This document shows positions 35,371 to 44,102 of a DNA stretch of 63,294 nucleotides, in pieces. The translations under genes were made by a program, and so were the position numbers. Within the stretch, counting starts at the first letter, position 1, and every line of letters starts with the position of its first letter. The stretch comes from Streptomyces toyocaensis. GTDB lineage: Bacteria > Actinomycetota > Actinomycetes > Streptomycetales > Streptomycetaceae. The stretch spans positions 1-63,294 of the forward strand of contig NZ_JFCB01000035.1 in NCBI RefSeq assembly GCF_000725125.1, in the 5' to 3' direction. Under the pieces are notes generated by a model that did no database searches, was not told the origin of the DNA, and saw only the letters and a list, made by a program, of their open reading frames with translations.

Positions 35371-35768
35371 GCTCCCTGATCACTGAGGACGAGATCAGCC
35401 ACGAAACGGAGCTCGTCTGGCTGGAGGAGATCGGACCGCTCGACTACGTCCGCCAGAGCCTGGACCGGCTGCCCACCCGTGGCGGCAAACCGGCCTACCA
35501 CCGCGACGGGCGCATGGTCGGCTACGCCCGGTTGAGCCCGAAAGCGAAGGCATCCCGTTCCTCCGGCACCTTTCGGCGCCGCGTTTTCTGGCTTCTGCCC
35601 CACGACCGTGACGCCGAGCCCGACGGTCTGTACGCCAAAGGCGCGCCGGCCGAAGCCGTCGACCCGCGCACGCTGGCCGCACGAGTCAGGGGCTACAAGA
35701 CCGAACGCTCTGAGGGGGGACCCCCCTCGACTGCCATGCGGGAACTCGGCATAACACTGCCCTTGTGA
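35367..35768 (+). CDS. Small protein of the replication operon
   Basis: 133 residues, ATGA overlap with the helicase gene. It is soluble and mostly basic (GRMVGYARLSPKAKASRSSG, TFRRRVFWLLPHDRDAEPDG), with an acidic N-terminus (LITEDEISHETELVWLEEIG). No family is recognised. The tight coupling to primase-polymerase and helicase suggests an accessory replication or regulatory role. It is the last gene before a terminator. Confidence 0.65.
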   Translation: MSSLITEDEISHETELVWLEEIGPLDYVRQSLDRLPTRGGKPAYHRDGRMVGYARLSPKAKASRSSGTFRRRVFWLLPHDRDAEPDGLYAKGAPAEAVDPRTLAARVRGYKTERSEGGPPSTAMRELGITLPL

Positions 35769-35883
35769 TCAGATTCTTCCGAGTGTTTTCTTCCGATCCT
35801 TCAACGGGAGAGGTCGAAGACGCGTATCCCTCATGACGACGACGCGTTTGTCCGAGTCCCGGCAGGTCCCTTTTTCCCCGGAG

Positions 35884-35908
35884 GGACCGTGCCGCCCGGG
35901 CACGGTCC
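35884..35908. terminator. Terminator between the replication operon and lysR
   Basis: GGACCGTGCC / GGCACGGTCC, perfect 10-bp stem and 5-nt loop, between convergent genes, so it may serve both. Confidence 0.65.
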
Positions 35909-35947
35909 GTATTGCTGGACGGGCCGTGCCCACCTCACACCGCCCGC

Positions 35948-36850
35948 TCACGACGGCCGGTGTGAGGCGACGGCGAGCAGGTCGGCGGCAGGCCCGACCA
36001 GGGACCGTCCGGCCGGCCACACAGCGCGCAGCGCGCGGCGCAGTTCGATGCCCTCGACGCTCACCTGGACGAGTCGGCCGTCGACGATGTCCGTACGCAC
36101 CGCGAGTTCACTGATCACCGCGGGGCCGGTTCCGGCGATCACCGCCCCGCGTACGGCGGCTGCCGAGCCCAGTTCCAGCAGCGGACGGGTCTCCTGTGCT
36201 CCAGCCCGGCGCAAGGCCCGCTCCAGGGCGACCCGTGTCCCCGACCCACGTTCACGGACGACCAGCGCTGTGGCGGCGAGTTCCCGGGCCAACAACGGTC
36301 TGCGGCGCCTCGCCCAGGGGTGGGCGGGTGCCACCACGACGATCAGCCTGTCGGTGGCCACGGTTCTGCTGATCAGGCCGCGGGGAACGAACGGGGACTC
36401 AATGAACCCGATCTCCACCGCCCCGCTGCGAAGCAACTCGGGTACGTGGTCACTATTGGTGACCTGCAGACCGACATGAAGGTCGGGGTGGGCATGACAC
36501 AACTCGCTGATCCAGGCCGGGGCCAAGTACTCCGCCACTGTCATGCTGGCCGCCACCCGCAGTGTGCCGTTGAGCCTGCTGCGATGGGCCTCCACGTCAC
36601 CCATGAGTGCCGTGAGTTCGTCCAGGACACGCTGCGACCGGTCGGCCACCGCCTGCCCGTCCGTCGTCAGAGTGGATCCGCGCCGGGTGCGCTCGATGAG
36701 CGCCAGCCCCAGCCTCCGCTCCAGGGTTGCCACCCGCTTGCTCGCCGAGGGCTGGGTGATGCCGAGTTCGGCGGCAGCCCTGCCCAGGCTGCCCAGTTCC
36801 CCGACGAGAACCAGCAACCGCAGCGCTTCCACATCCGGCAGTCCACTCAT
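35948..36850 (-). CDS. LysR-family transcriptional regulator
   Basis: 300 residues from ATG 36850. The N-terminal winged helix is classic LysR: LRLLVLVGELGSLGRAAAEL, ITQPSASKRVATLERRLGLA, LIERTRRGSTLTTDGQAVAD. The substrate domain follows (LRVAASMTVAEYLAPAWISE, GAVEIGFIESPFVPRGLISR). It is divergent from the YeiH-type exporter with about 120 bp between starts, the same gene arrangement as yeiE-yeiH in enterobacteria, so it most likely controls that gene. The effector is unknown. Confidence 0.9.
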   Translation of the reverse strand: MSGLPDVEALRLLVLVGELGSLGRAAAELGITQPSASKRVATLERRLGLALIERTRRGSTLTTDGQAVADRSQRVLDELTALMGDVEAHRSRLNGTLRVAASMTVAEYLAPAWISELCHAHPDLHVGLQVTNSDHVPELLRSGAVEIGFIESPFVPRGLISRTVATDRLIVVVAPAHPWARRRRPLLARELAATALVVRERGSGTRVALERALRRAGAQETRPLLELGSAAAVRGAVIAGTGPAVISELAVRTDIVDGRLVQVSVEGIELRRALRAVWPAGRSLVGPAADLLAVASHRPS

Positions 36851-36969
36851 GCCACAAGCGTATGAACGGCCTGGGGGTGAGTCAGCCTGTGGACTCATTC
36901 CGCTTGCTTATGACCTTGTCCCCATGAGCGGGCTACCGGCCTGGTCAGCGGGCTGCCCACAGTGAGGCC

Positions 36970-38079
36970 ATGAATGACGACAGCGACAGGACCACCCCCG
37001 ACCGGATACGGACGACCACGGAACGGAGCACCGGTGCTCACGCGGCCGCACCCGGCGGCTCGTGGTCGGGGCGATTCGTGGAGCGTTTGCCAGGGCTGTC
37101 GCTCGCCGTGTCCGTCGCTGCGGTGGCCACACTGGTCGGCCGTTGGTTTCCCCTGGTCGGAGGCCCCGTCGCGGGCATCGTCCTCGGTGTCGTCCTGGCG
37201 GCGGTGCGTCGCCCGGGAAAGCGGCTTCGGCCAGGCGTCACCACAGCGAGCAAGTCCGTACTACAACTGTCGGTCGTCCTGCTCGGGTGCCAGCTGTCAC
37301 TCACCCAGGTCGTGCGGGTGGGGGGAAGTTCGCTACCGGTCATGCTGGGCTCGCTGGCGGCCTGTCTGACCGCTGCGTACTTCCTCGGCCGTCGGCTGGG
37401 TATCGGACGCGACCTGCGCACCCTGATCGGCGTGGGCACCAGCATCTGCGGCGCTTCCGCGATCGCGGCGGTCACACCGGTCATCGGAGCCGCGAGCGTC
37501 GAGGTCGCCTACGCCGTGTCGACGATCTTCCTGTTCAATATCGCCGCGGTGCTCGTCTTTCCGATCCTGGGCCACTTGCTGGACATGAGTCAGCAGGCGT
37601 TCGGGCTGTTCGCCGGAACCGCAGTCAACGACACGTCCTCCGTCGTCGCCGCCGCAGCGACCTATGGCGACGAGGCCGGGCAGTACGCGGTCGTCGTCAA
37701 GCTCACACGGACTCTTCTGATCATCCCGATCTGTCTGTGGCTGGCAGCCCTGACCAGACGCCGTGCGCTGGCCGAGGGCACCGGCCGCTCGGGCCCCGCC
37801 CCGCGTCTGAACGTCCTGAGGTTGGTTCCCTGGTTCCTTGTCGGATTCCTGCTGGCCGCTCTCGTCAACACTCTGGGCCTCATCCCCTCCCAGGCGCACT
37901 CGGGACTGACCACACTGTGCGTCTTCCTCATCACGGTGGCCCTCTCCGCGATCGGTCTGACGACCGACCTGCGCGGACTGCGCCGTGCCGGACCTCGGCC
38001 CCTTTTGCTGGGAGGCAGTCTGTGGATCGTAGTCTCGGCGACCAGCCTCCTGTTGCAGTACGTGACGTCTTCCCTGTGA
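36970..38079 (+). CDS. YeiH-family putative membrane exporter
   Basis: 369 residues with about ten hydrophobic segments (PLVGGPVAGIVLGVVLAAV, SVLQLSVVLLGCQLSLTQVV, VEVAYAVSTIFLFNIAAVLV, TLCVFLITVALSAIGLTTDL). The family motifs GVGTSICGASAIAAVTPVI and GLFAGTAVNDTSSVVAAAAT are complete. It belongs to the Cons_hypoth698 / YeiH group of putative sulfate or sulfonate exporters. A hydrophilic N-terminus of about 40 residues precedes the first membrane segment. The divergent LysR gene is its probable regulator. Both genes look intact and may be cargo of the plasmid. Confidence 0.9.
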   Translation: MNDDSDRTTPDRIRTTTERSTGAHAAAPGGSWSGRFVERLPGLSLAVSVAAVATLVGRWFPLVGGPVAGIVLGVVLAAVRRPGKRLRPGVTTASKSVLQLSVVLLGCQLSLTQVVRVGGSSLPVMLGSLAACLTAAYFLGRRLGIGRDLRTLIGVGTSICGASAIAAVTPVIGAASVEVAYAVSTIFLFNIAAVLVFPILGHLLDMSQQAFGLFAGTAVNDTSSVVAAAATYGDEAGQYAVVVKLTRTLLIIPICLWLAALTRRRALAEGTGRSGPAPRLNVLRLVPWFLVGFLLAALVNTLGLIPSQAHSGLTTLCVFLITVALSAIGLTTDLRGLRRAGPRPLLLGGSLWIVVSATSLLLQYVTSSL

Positions 38080-38250
38080 CACGGAGGTCGTCCCTCACGG
38101 GGCCAACGTCATCCCTGAAAGGTGTGTTGAGGCCGTCAGTTGGTGTCGGTACCGGCATGAACGGCGGGTGAGGTTCCTACCGGTGACGTGATGACGGCCC
38201 GAGCGGGCACCTTGAACCGCTCCAAGCTCGTTGGCTCTACGCGTGCGGGC

Positions 38251-38271
38251 AATTATCACGGCGTGATAATC
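38251..38271. promoter_or_regulatory. parS-2 site upstream of parA-2
   Basis: Palindrome with 10-bp arms GATTATCACG / CGTGATAATC around a central G; this copy has one mismatch at the first base. It lies 88 bp upstream of the parA-2 start. Confidence 0.75.
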
Positions 38272-38358
38272 CTGTTGAGACGAGCCCATCGGGTGAATTT
38301 GCGTCAGAACTCGCAAGCCGCATGCCGAGACGCTGTCAGGAGTCAGTATGCTGACGTC

Positions 38359-39522
38359 ATGGCTTCCCCATACCCCGATGGAGACCGGGAAAAGGTAGCG
38401 TCCAAGCTGCCCTCGGCGCTCCAGCAAGCACTCAAGGTCCGCGCGGCCGAACTCAGCGTGGACATCCAGGACGCCGTCGAGGCCGCCGTCAACGACTGGC
38501 GCGGCAGCACGAGCAGCGGCGCCGAAGTGGACACCTCCGGTGCCAAGTCGTTCTCCACATGGCTTCCGCCAGGGCTGTACGAGCAGTTCAAGGAGACCTG
38601 CACCGACCGCGGCATCTCCTACACCCAGGGCCTTGCTCAGTCGATCCGGGACTGGCTCGACGCGAACCCCTCCCCCCAGCACGGTGCCCGCGGAACCGAC
38701 CCGGAACGGAAGATCGTCGGCAACCAGAAGGGCGGGGTCGGCAAGACCGCCATCTCCGCCGGTATCGGCGAGGCCTACGCCGAGGCGGGCAAGCGCGTCC
38801 TCGTCGTCGACTTCGACCCGCAGGGGCACCTCAGCGAACAGCTCGGAGTTCCCCAGATCGAACCCAACCACGACAGCCTGGTCTCCCACATGTGCGGGGA
38901 AGGGAGGGGAGACCTGCGCGACCTGGTCGTGGAGATAGACGATCCGCGGTACCAGAAGCGCCTGCACGTCCTGCCCGCCTGCTTCGACGGGTTCCTCCTC
39001 GACGCGAAGATCGCTGTCGTGGCGACGCAGAAGCGTGGCTTCCAGAAGGAAGCGGCCCTCGAGCTGGCCCTGCGTCCCCTGGAAGCCGACTACGACGTCA
39101 TCATCGTCGACTGCCCGCCCAGTCTCGGCATCGCGATGGACGCCGCCCTCTACTACGGCCGCCGGCGCCGCGGCGAGCCCGCGGGTGTCTCCGGGGTCAT
39201 CATTCCCGTACTCGCCGAGGACTCCTCCGCCACCGCCTACGGCATGCTCGCCCAGCAGATCGAGGACCTCTGTGAGGACCTCTCCTTGGACATGGACTAC
39301 CTCGGCCTGGTGGTCAACCTGTACGACTCCCGCCGCGGCTACGTCGCCACGTCGTCCTTGGACAACTGGAAGTCGCTCGGAGACCCGAAGGTCCTGGCCA
39401 TCATCGGCGACCTGAAAGAACAGCGGGAAGCGGTCCGCAAGCGGATGCCGTTGCTGACCTACGCGCCTCACAGTGATCAGGCGGAAGCCATGCGGCAGGT
39501 AGCGAGGGGAGCAACCCGGTGA
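38359..39522 (+). CDS. parA: ParA-family partition ATPase, system 2
   Basis: 387 residues from ATG 38359 (MASPYPDGDREKVASKLPSA). It has the same layout as ParA-1. Two RHH-like helical repeats in the first 110 residues (KLPSALQQALKVRAAELSVD and WLPPGLYEQFKETCTDRGIS) precede NQKGGVGKTAISAGIGEAYA, VLVVDFDPQGHLSEQLG, YDVIIVDCPPSLGIAMDAAL and VVNLYDSRRGYVATSSL. It lacks the acidic insert found in ParA-1. The products are clear paralogues but not close copies, so the two systems diverged long ago. GTGA overlap with parB-2. Confidence 0.9.
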   Translation: MASPYPDGDREKVASKLPSALQQALKVRAAELSVDIQDAVEAAVNDWRGSTSSGAEVDTSGAKSFSTWLPPGLYEQFKETCTDRGISYTQGLAQSIRDWLDANPSPQHGARGTDPERKIVGNQKGGVGKTAISAGIGEAYAEAGKRVLVVDFDPQGHLSEQLGVPQIEPNHDSLVSHMCGEGRGDLRDLVVEIDDPRYQKRLHVLPACFDGFLLDAKIAVVATQKRGFQKEAALELALRPLEADYDVIIVDCPPSLGIAMDAALYYGRRRRGEPAGVSGVIIPVLAEDSSATAYGMLAQQIEDLCEDLSLDMDYLGLVVNLYDSRRGYVATSSLDNWKSLGDPKVLAIIGDLKEQREAVRKRMPLLTYAPHSDQAEAMRQVARGATR

Positions 39523-40631
39523 GCAAGGCGGACACCCTGGGATCGGCACCCGCGTTCGGCGCGGCCCGCGGCGCCCGGTCCTCCCGGCGCAACCTCATCG
39601 ACCAGACCATCGGCGGCGAGGAGTCGACCGCGGCGGCCATCACCGAGCTGCCGGTCACCCTCATCAGCGACAACCCCGACAACCCGCGCAACCACCTGCG
39701 CAACCTCGACGAGACGGTGCAGAGCGTCCGCGAGGTCGGCATCATCATCCCCATCGCCGTGGCCACGGTCGACGCCTACCTGCGCAACCGGTCGGACCGC
39801 GCCGACGACCTCGACCACGGGGCGCAGTACATCGTCGTCGACGGCCACCGCCGCCTCGAAGCCGCTCGCCGCGTCGGGATGGCCACCATCCCGGTCCGCG
39901 TCGACAACGGACGGGTCGCCACCGACGAGGCTCTCCTCGAGGCCGCGTTCGTCGCGAACTACCACCGCGACGACATGACCGACCTCGAGGAAGCGCACGC
40001 TCTCAAGGCCCTGGTCGATTACTACGGCTCCCAGACGAAGGCGGCCAAGCGGCTCGGCATCCCGCAGAACACGATCTCCAGCAAGCTGTCCTTGCTGAAG
40101 CTCACTCCCGAGCTCCAGAAGGATCTGGTGACCGGGACGCGGAAGGTGGAGCACGTCCGCAACCTCGGCAAGCTGTCGCCCGAAGAGCAGAAGGCCAAGG
40201 CCGACGAACGGGCGGAAGCAGCTCGCCGGAAGGCGGAGAGTCAGCCGCAGGAGGTCGTGGAGCGGTCAGTGGGCACCGCCGATTATCACGGCGTGATAAT
40301 CCCGGAGACGCCTCCCGCCGCAGTCGCTCCGCCGTCCCCGCCCCTCCGGCCCAGCACGGCTACGCCGTCCGTCGGGCGTGAGCAGGCTTCCGAGTCCATC
40401 CCGGAACCGCGTACCAGCACGGGAGAACTCGAGACAGCGAACGCAGAGTCAGCCCAGCCGAAGCAGCCGAAGCGACTCCCTTACGACGACGCCTTCTACT
40501 GCGTGCACCATCTCCACCAGAAGATGAAGCCCGAGACGTTCGCGCGAGGAGCCCGGGTGTGGATGGACGTCCTGCGGGAGGAATATCCGGACGCGTACGA
40601 GGCTCTGCTGGCCGAGCTGGGAGCCCGATAG
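39519..40631 (+). CDS. parB: ParB-family partition protein, system 2
   Basis: 370 residues from GTG 39519. ParB N-terminal domain (VTLISDNPDNPRNHLRNLDE, YIVVDGHRRLEAARRVGMAT, FVANYHRDDMTDLEEAHALK), HTH (GSQTKAAKRLGIPQNTISSK), a long Pro/Ala/Glu linker and a C-terminal helical domain (DDAFYCVHHLHQKMKPETFA). It should bind the 21-bp parS-2 palindromes and partner ParA-2. A perfect parS-2 lies in the linker at the same place where ParB-1 carries its own site. A terminator follows. Confidence 0.9.
   Translation: MSKADTLGSAPAFGAARGARSSRRNLIDQTIGGEESTAAAITELPVTLISDNPDNPRNHLRNLDETVQSVREVGIIIPIAVATVDAYLRNRSDRADDLDHGAQYIVVDGHRRLEAARRVGMATIPVRVDNGRVATDEALLEAAFVANYHRDDMTDLEEAHALKALVDYYGSQTKAAKRLGIPQNTISSKLSLLKLTPELQKDLVTGTRKVEHVRNLGKLSPEEQKAKADERAEAARRKAESQPQEVVERSVGTADYHGVIIPETPPAAVAPPSPPLRPSTATPSVGREQASESIPEPRTSTGELETANAESAQPKQPKRLPYDDAFYCVHHLHQKMKPETFARGARVWMDVLREEYPDAYEALLAELGAR
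40281..40301. promoter_or_regulatory. parS-2 site inside parB-2
   Basis: Perfect copy of the 21-bp palindrome; it encodes the DYHGVII stretch of the ParB-2 linker. Confidence 0.8.
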
Positions 40632-40690
40632 CCGACCACCCAGCGGCCCCGCTCGCCTTCCTCTGTGTCAGGGAGCGGGGCCGCGTCGGC
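40632..40690 (+). terminator. Long hairpin after parB-2
   Basis: GCGGCCCCGCTC (40643-40654) pairs perfectly with GAGCGGGGCCGC (40673-40684), and an outer GCCGAC / GTCGGC pair extends it. It starts right at the parB-2 stop. Confidence 0.7.
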
Positions 40691-40815
40691 TGGCACGAGA
40701 CCGCGCTCGCCCTGTTGCCCCGCTCGCCGACCACGGCCGACGTGCGGTCCATGTGGTCACGGTGCCTCTCTGCGCAAGTACTCCCCCGCCTCAGGTCCAT
40801 CCGGGATCATGAAGC

Positions 40816-41709
40816 ATGCTCCCGGATCGCTGGCAACTCACTCATGACGTCGACGACTTCCTCGACCGAGCCGGAGACTTCCTGCGCTCCCGGCCAGCAC
40901 TGCACAACACTGCGCTGACGGACATCGAGAAACTCCGTGGACGTGGGGCGGACACGCCCGGTGCCGAAGCCGCTGCCTTCGGACACCTGGAGTCGGAGGG
41001 CGAGGTCCGCGCCATCTTCTACCGCACTCCGCGCGGTCGTCTGGGCCTTACGCCCCTCTCCGCCAGTCAGGCCGACCACCTCGCCGCGCACCTGACCGAG
41101 CTCGGCTGCTCCCCCGCCCACGTCATCGCCGACCACGACACGGCCACCGTTTTCGCCGAGGCATGGCAGCAGCATGCGGGCGCGGCCTCGGAGCTCTTCT
41201 GGCGGACTCATCTGTACCGTCTCGGCACGCTCACCCCACCGCAGCCGCGCCCGGAGGGCCAGGGCCGCATCGCGGGCGGAAAGGACCGCGAGCACGTCGT
41301 GCGATGGTGCCGTGAGTTCTGCGTCGACGTCGGGGAGCAGCCTTCCCTCGACTTGATCGACTCCGGCTCCTGGAGCGACTCGCGCTTCGGCGACAGACAC
41401 TTCACGTTCTGGGACACGCCGGACGGTACTCCCGTCTCCATGGCGGCCGCGACGTCGATGGTCGGCGGCATGATCCGGGTGGACCCCGTCTACACCCCGG
41501 CCCACCTCCGGGGCCGCGGTTACGCCGGCGCCGTGACGGCAGAGGTGAGCCGGGCCGCGCTGGCCGCGGGCGCCACGGACGTCGTCCTGTTCACGGACCC
41601 GGCCAATCCCACCAGCAACGCCCTCTACCAGAGGATCGGATACGTCCATCTCGCCGACTTCGCCGGGTACAGGTTCTCGTACCGTCGGCGTCCGGCCGAG
41701 GGACGGTGA
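40816..41709 (+). CDS. GNAT-family N-acetyltransferase
   Basis: 297 residues from ATG 40816. The N-terminal half is a regulatory or degenerate acetyltransferase-like domain; the C-terminal GNAT domain has GMIRVDPVYTPAHLRGRGYA (acetyl-CoA loop R-G-R-G-Y-A), VSRAALAAGATDVVLFTDPA and NPTSNALYQRIGYVHLADFA. The motif order A then B is complete, so the enzyme should be active on an unknown acceptor. It is convergent with the MFS transporter gene and shows no lesions. Confidence 0.9.
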   Translation: MLPDRWQLTHDVDDFLDRAGDFLRSRPALHNTALTDIEKLRGRGADTPGAEAAAFGHLESEGEVRAIFYRTPRGRLGLTPLSASQADHLAAHLTELGCSPAHVIADHDTATVFAEAWQQHAGAASELFWRTHLYRLGTLTPPQPRPEGQGRIAGGKDREHVVRWCREFCVDVGEQPSLDLIDSGSWSDSRFGDRHFTFWDTPDGTPVSMAAATSMVGGMIRVDPVYTPAHLRGRGYAGAVTAEVSRAALAAGATDVVLFTDPANPTSNALYQRIGYVHLADFAGYRFSYRRRPAEGR

Positions 41710-41732
41710 CGCCGATCAGCGCGCCTGCTCCG

Positions 41733-43004
41733 CTACCCCGCCTGCTCCGCAGACTCTGGTGACCCGCCCCGGGTCCGGGCTTCGGTGGTTTCCGGTGCCC
41801 GGAGGCGGCGTACGGAAGGGGAAAGGAGCGCTGCGGCAGTGGCCAGCACGATCATGAGCGCGCAGCCGGCCAGGGCGGGGCCGGTACCGACGGCACCTGC
41901 GACGGGACCGGCGACGAGGAGGCCGAGGGGCGCGAAGGCCAGCGAGCCGAACCATTCGTAGGAGCTGACCCTGGACAGGGCTTCCTCGGGGATCTCCCGC
42001 TGGATGGTGGTGGCCCAGAGCACGGCGAAGATGTCCGAGGCGATGCCGGAGCAGAACATGGCCGCGGCGATCAGCCACACCGGCGCCTGAGAGGCCAGCA
42101 GGGCGATCGGCACAGCCGCGGGGAACGTGGAGAGGACGGCCACCAGCACGGGACGCCGCACCCGGATCCGTGCGGCCAGCCCCGCGCCCGCGACGGTGCC
42201 GAGAGCCTGAGCCGTCACGATGACCGACCACGCACGCGCGCCGCCCAGGTGCTCCTCGGCCACCAGCGGGCCCAGGACACCGACGTTGGCGTTCAACGCG
42301 GCGACCACGATCGCGTACTGCGCGACCACGGACCACAGCCACTGCCGGGAGGAGAACTCCTGCCATCCCTCCCGCAGATCCGCCCAGCCGGACGACGCCT
42401 TCGGCGGCCGCCCCGCCACACGCAGCCGCAGCACCAGGACCGCGCTGACCGCGAAGGAGACCGCGTTCAGCGCCAGCGCCCAGCCCGCTCCGACCAGGGC
42501 CACGGTCACACCCGACAGCGCCAGGCCGAGGAGCAGGGACATGTTGGTGCCCACCCGCAACAGCGCGTTGGCCTGCTGGAGCCGGTCCCTGGACACCAGC
42601 AGCGGCAGCACACCGTCCATCGCGGGGGAGAACAGTGCGGTCGCCGTGCCGGCGACAACAGCCAGGGCGCACATCGCCACCAGCGGGGCACGTCCCGTCA
42701 GGACCATGGCCGCCAGGCCTCCGTACGCCGCCATCCCGACCCAGTCGGCAAGAGCCATCAGCCGGACTCGGGACATCCGGTCCGCGATCACCCCGCCCAC
42801 CAGGATGAACACCAGCTGAGGCAACGCCTGGCAGGCCAGCACCAACGACAGCCGACCCGGACTCGCCCCCGGCAGACCCAGCACGGCAAACCCGAGCGCC
42901 ACCCGCGCGAAACCATTGCCCAGAACCGAGATGATCCGCGCCGACGCCAGCAGGACAAACTGACGGTCCCGCCACAGCGGCGTCCCATCCGAGGTAATCG
43001 TCAC
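41733..43004 (-). CDS. MFS transporter (EntS-like exporter group)
   Basis: 423 residues from GTG 43004 (VTITSDGTPLWRDRQFVLLA). About twelve membrane segments; the cytoplasmic loop motif VIADRMSRVRLMALAD after the second segment is the MFS loop 2-3 signature. Later segments include ATALFSPAMDGVLPLLVSRD and IASDIFAVLWATTIQREIPE, typical of the EntS/macrolide-efflux branch, with a basic tail rich in Arg/Pro. A much longer open frame to 43379 overlaps the parB relic and was rejected. The substrate is unknown; siderophore or antibiotic export is possible by family. Confidence 0.85.
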   Translation of the reverse strand: MTITSDGTPLWRDRQFVLLASARIISVLGNGFARVALGFAVLGLPGASPGRLSLVLACQALPQLVFILVGGVIADRMSRVRLMALADWVGMAAYGGLAAMVLTGRAPLVAMCALAVVAGTATALFSPAMDGVLPLLVSRDRLQQANALLRVGTNMSLLLGLALSGVTVALVGAGWALALNAVSFAVSAVLVLRLRVAGRPPKASSGWADLREGWQEFSSRQWLWSVVAQYAIVVAALNANVGVLGPLVAEEHLGGARAWSVIVTAQALGTVAGAGLAARIRVRRPVLVAVLSTFPAAVPIALLASQAPVWLIAAAMFCSGIASDIFAVLWATTIQREIPEEALSRVSSYEWFGSLAFAPLGLLVAGPVAGAVGTGPALAGCALMIVLATAAALLSPSVRRLRAPETTEARTRGGSPESAEQAG

Positions 43005-43076
43005 AGCCGGCGACCTTAGGGTCTCGCAGCAAACCCGGGCTGTGAACCAGCCATTCCGCAAGGAGGCGCCATGGAC

Positions 43077-43260
43077 GCCGGCGCCAGCTTCGTCGGCGGT
43101 CATACCCGTGCCGAATCTGCACGGGAGTGGTTGTCTCCTCATGAGCAGAAGGCCAGGGCGGACGGACGGGCGGAAGCAGCCCGGCGGAAGACAGAAGCCT
43201 GGCCGCAGGACGGACTCGAGCGTTCGTCGGGCCCACCGATTATCACGGCGTGATAATCCC
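43077..43260 (+). pseudogene. parB-2 relic carrying an intact parS-2
   Basis: The plus strand encodes LSPHEQKARADGRAEAARRK and TEAWPQDGLERSSGP, closely matching ParB-2 (LSPEEQKAKADERAEAARRK, AESQPQEVVERSVG). It continues into the same palindrome, but a small shift changes the frame there (IITA stop). Only this linker piece of parB survives. The DNA around the palindrome (43238-43258) is best conserved. Confidence 0.75.
43238..43258. promoter_or_regulatory. parS-2 site in the parB relic
   Basis: Perfect copy of the 21-bp parS-2 palindrome, 3 kb from the copy inside parB-2. Confidence 0.75.
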
Positions 43261-43513
43261 GGAGGCGTCTGTTGAGCCGACCGTTCCACCGTCCCTTCCG
43301 ATCCATGACCATTGCGGCCACGCCGTCCGCCCCCGGACACGAGTGGGCTCCTGAGTCCATCGGCCGTGGACGCGCGCATGCTTCAGGTGACCCGCCGTTT
43401 CCATGAATCAGAGAACGGTTCTGCAGGCCGCAGCTACGATGTCAGGCCGTGAAAATTCAGCACAACTGCCTTATTTCTGAAGCATTCTGATGAGGTAACA
43501 GAAAGGCCATGGC

Positions 43514-43844
43514 GTGTCCCTGAGTGCGTTCGAAGACGGTGAGGTCTTCGTCGTCGAGCTGTCCGACGAGCAGGGTTCCGGGGTGATCCGGGCAAGTCGC
43601 AAGTCGCGGTGACGAGCTCTTCGAGACGTCCGCCGACACGTTCGAGTCGGGCATGGCCCGGGTGCAGCGGGTGGCCGCGACCATGCTGGAGCGTCTGGCT
43701 GAATTGCCATGCAGCCCCGATCACGTCCGTGCGGAGTTCGGACTGCGGGTGACAGCGGAAGCCGGCCTGGTGGTGGCGAAGGGCTCCGGCGACGCTCACA
43801 TCAAGCTGGAACTGGAGTGGAGCCGCCCCGAGGGCGGCAGGTGA
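43514..43844 (+). pseudogene. Trypco1 (trypsin co-occurring) protein, frameshifted
   Basis: GTG 43514 encodes GEVFVVELSDEQGSGVIRAS, then shifts frame near 43600. It resumes as MARVQRVAATMLERLAELPC and VRAEFGLRVTAEAGLVVAKG with SGDAHIKLELEW. This fits the Trypco1 / CU044_2847 family, a small beta-alpha domain found beside trypsin-like proteases in predicted conflict systems. The next gene, a trypsin-like protease, starts in a GTGA overlap, confirming the pair. The shift means this copy is broken. Confidence 0.65.
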
Positions 43845-44010
43845 CGTCGGCGGGCGAGCCGGACTCCGCGTGGGAGCGCGGGACGGCCCGGGTACTGCAC
43901 GACGGCCGTCCGGTCGGGGTGGCGTTCCTGATCCCCGACCAGCTGCTGCTCACATGTGCCCACGTCATCGCCTCCACCGCAGGCCTCCCGGACGACGAAC
44001 CCCTTCATGG
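43841..44010 (+). pseudogene. Trypsin-like protease, N-terminal fragment
   Basis: GTG 43841 opens a frame with the start of a trypsin-like peptidase (SAWERGTARVLHDGRPVGVA, FLIPDQLLLTCAHVIAS). TCAHV holds the catalytic histidine. The Asp and Ser segments and any effector domains are missing: after LPDDE (about 44000) the sequence becomes the upstream DNA of the next gene. It is the truncated partner of the Trypco1 gene. Confidence 0.65.
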
Positions 44011-44102
44011 GCATGGGCCGCGTTGGCTGACAGCGGGATCCAAGAGCGGCAGCAGATGGAGGATCAAGATCAGATGTCAGCCTCTTCTGCCAGCATGCTG
44101 CC

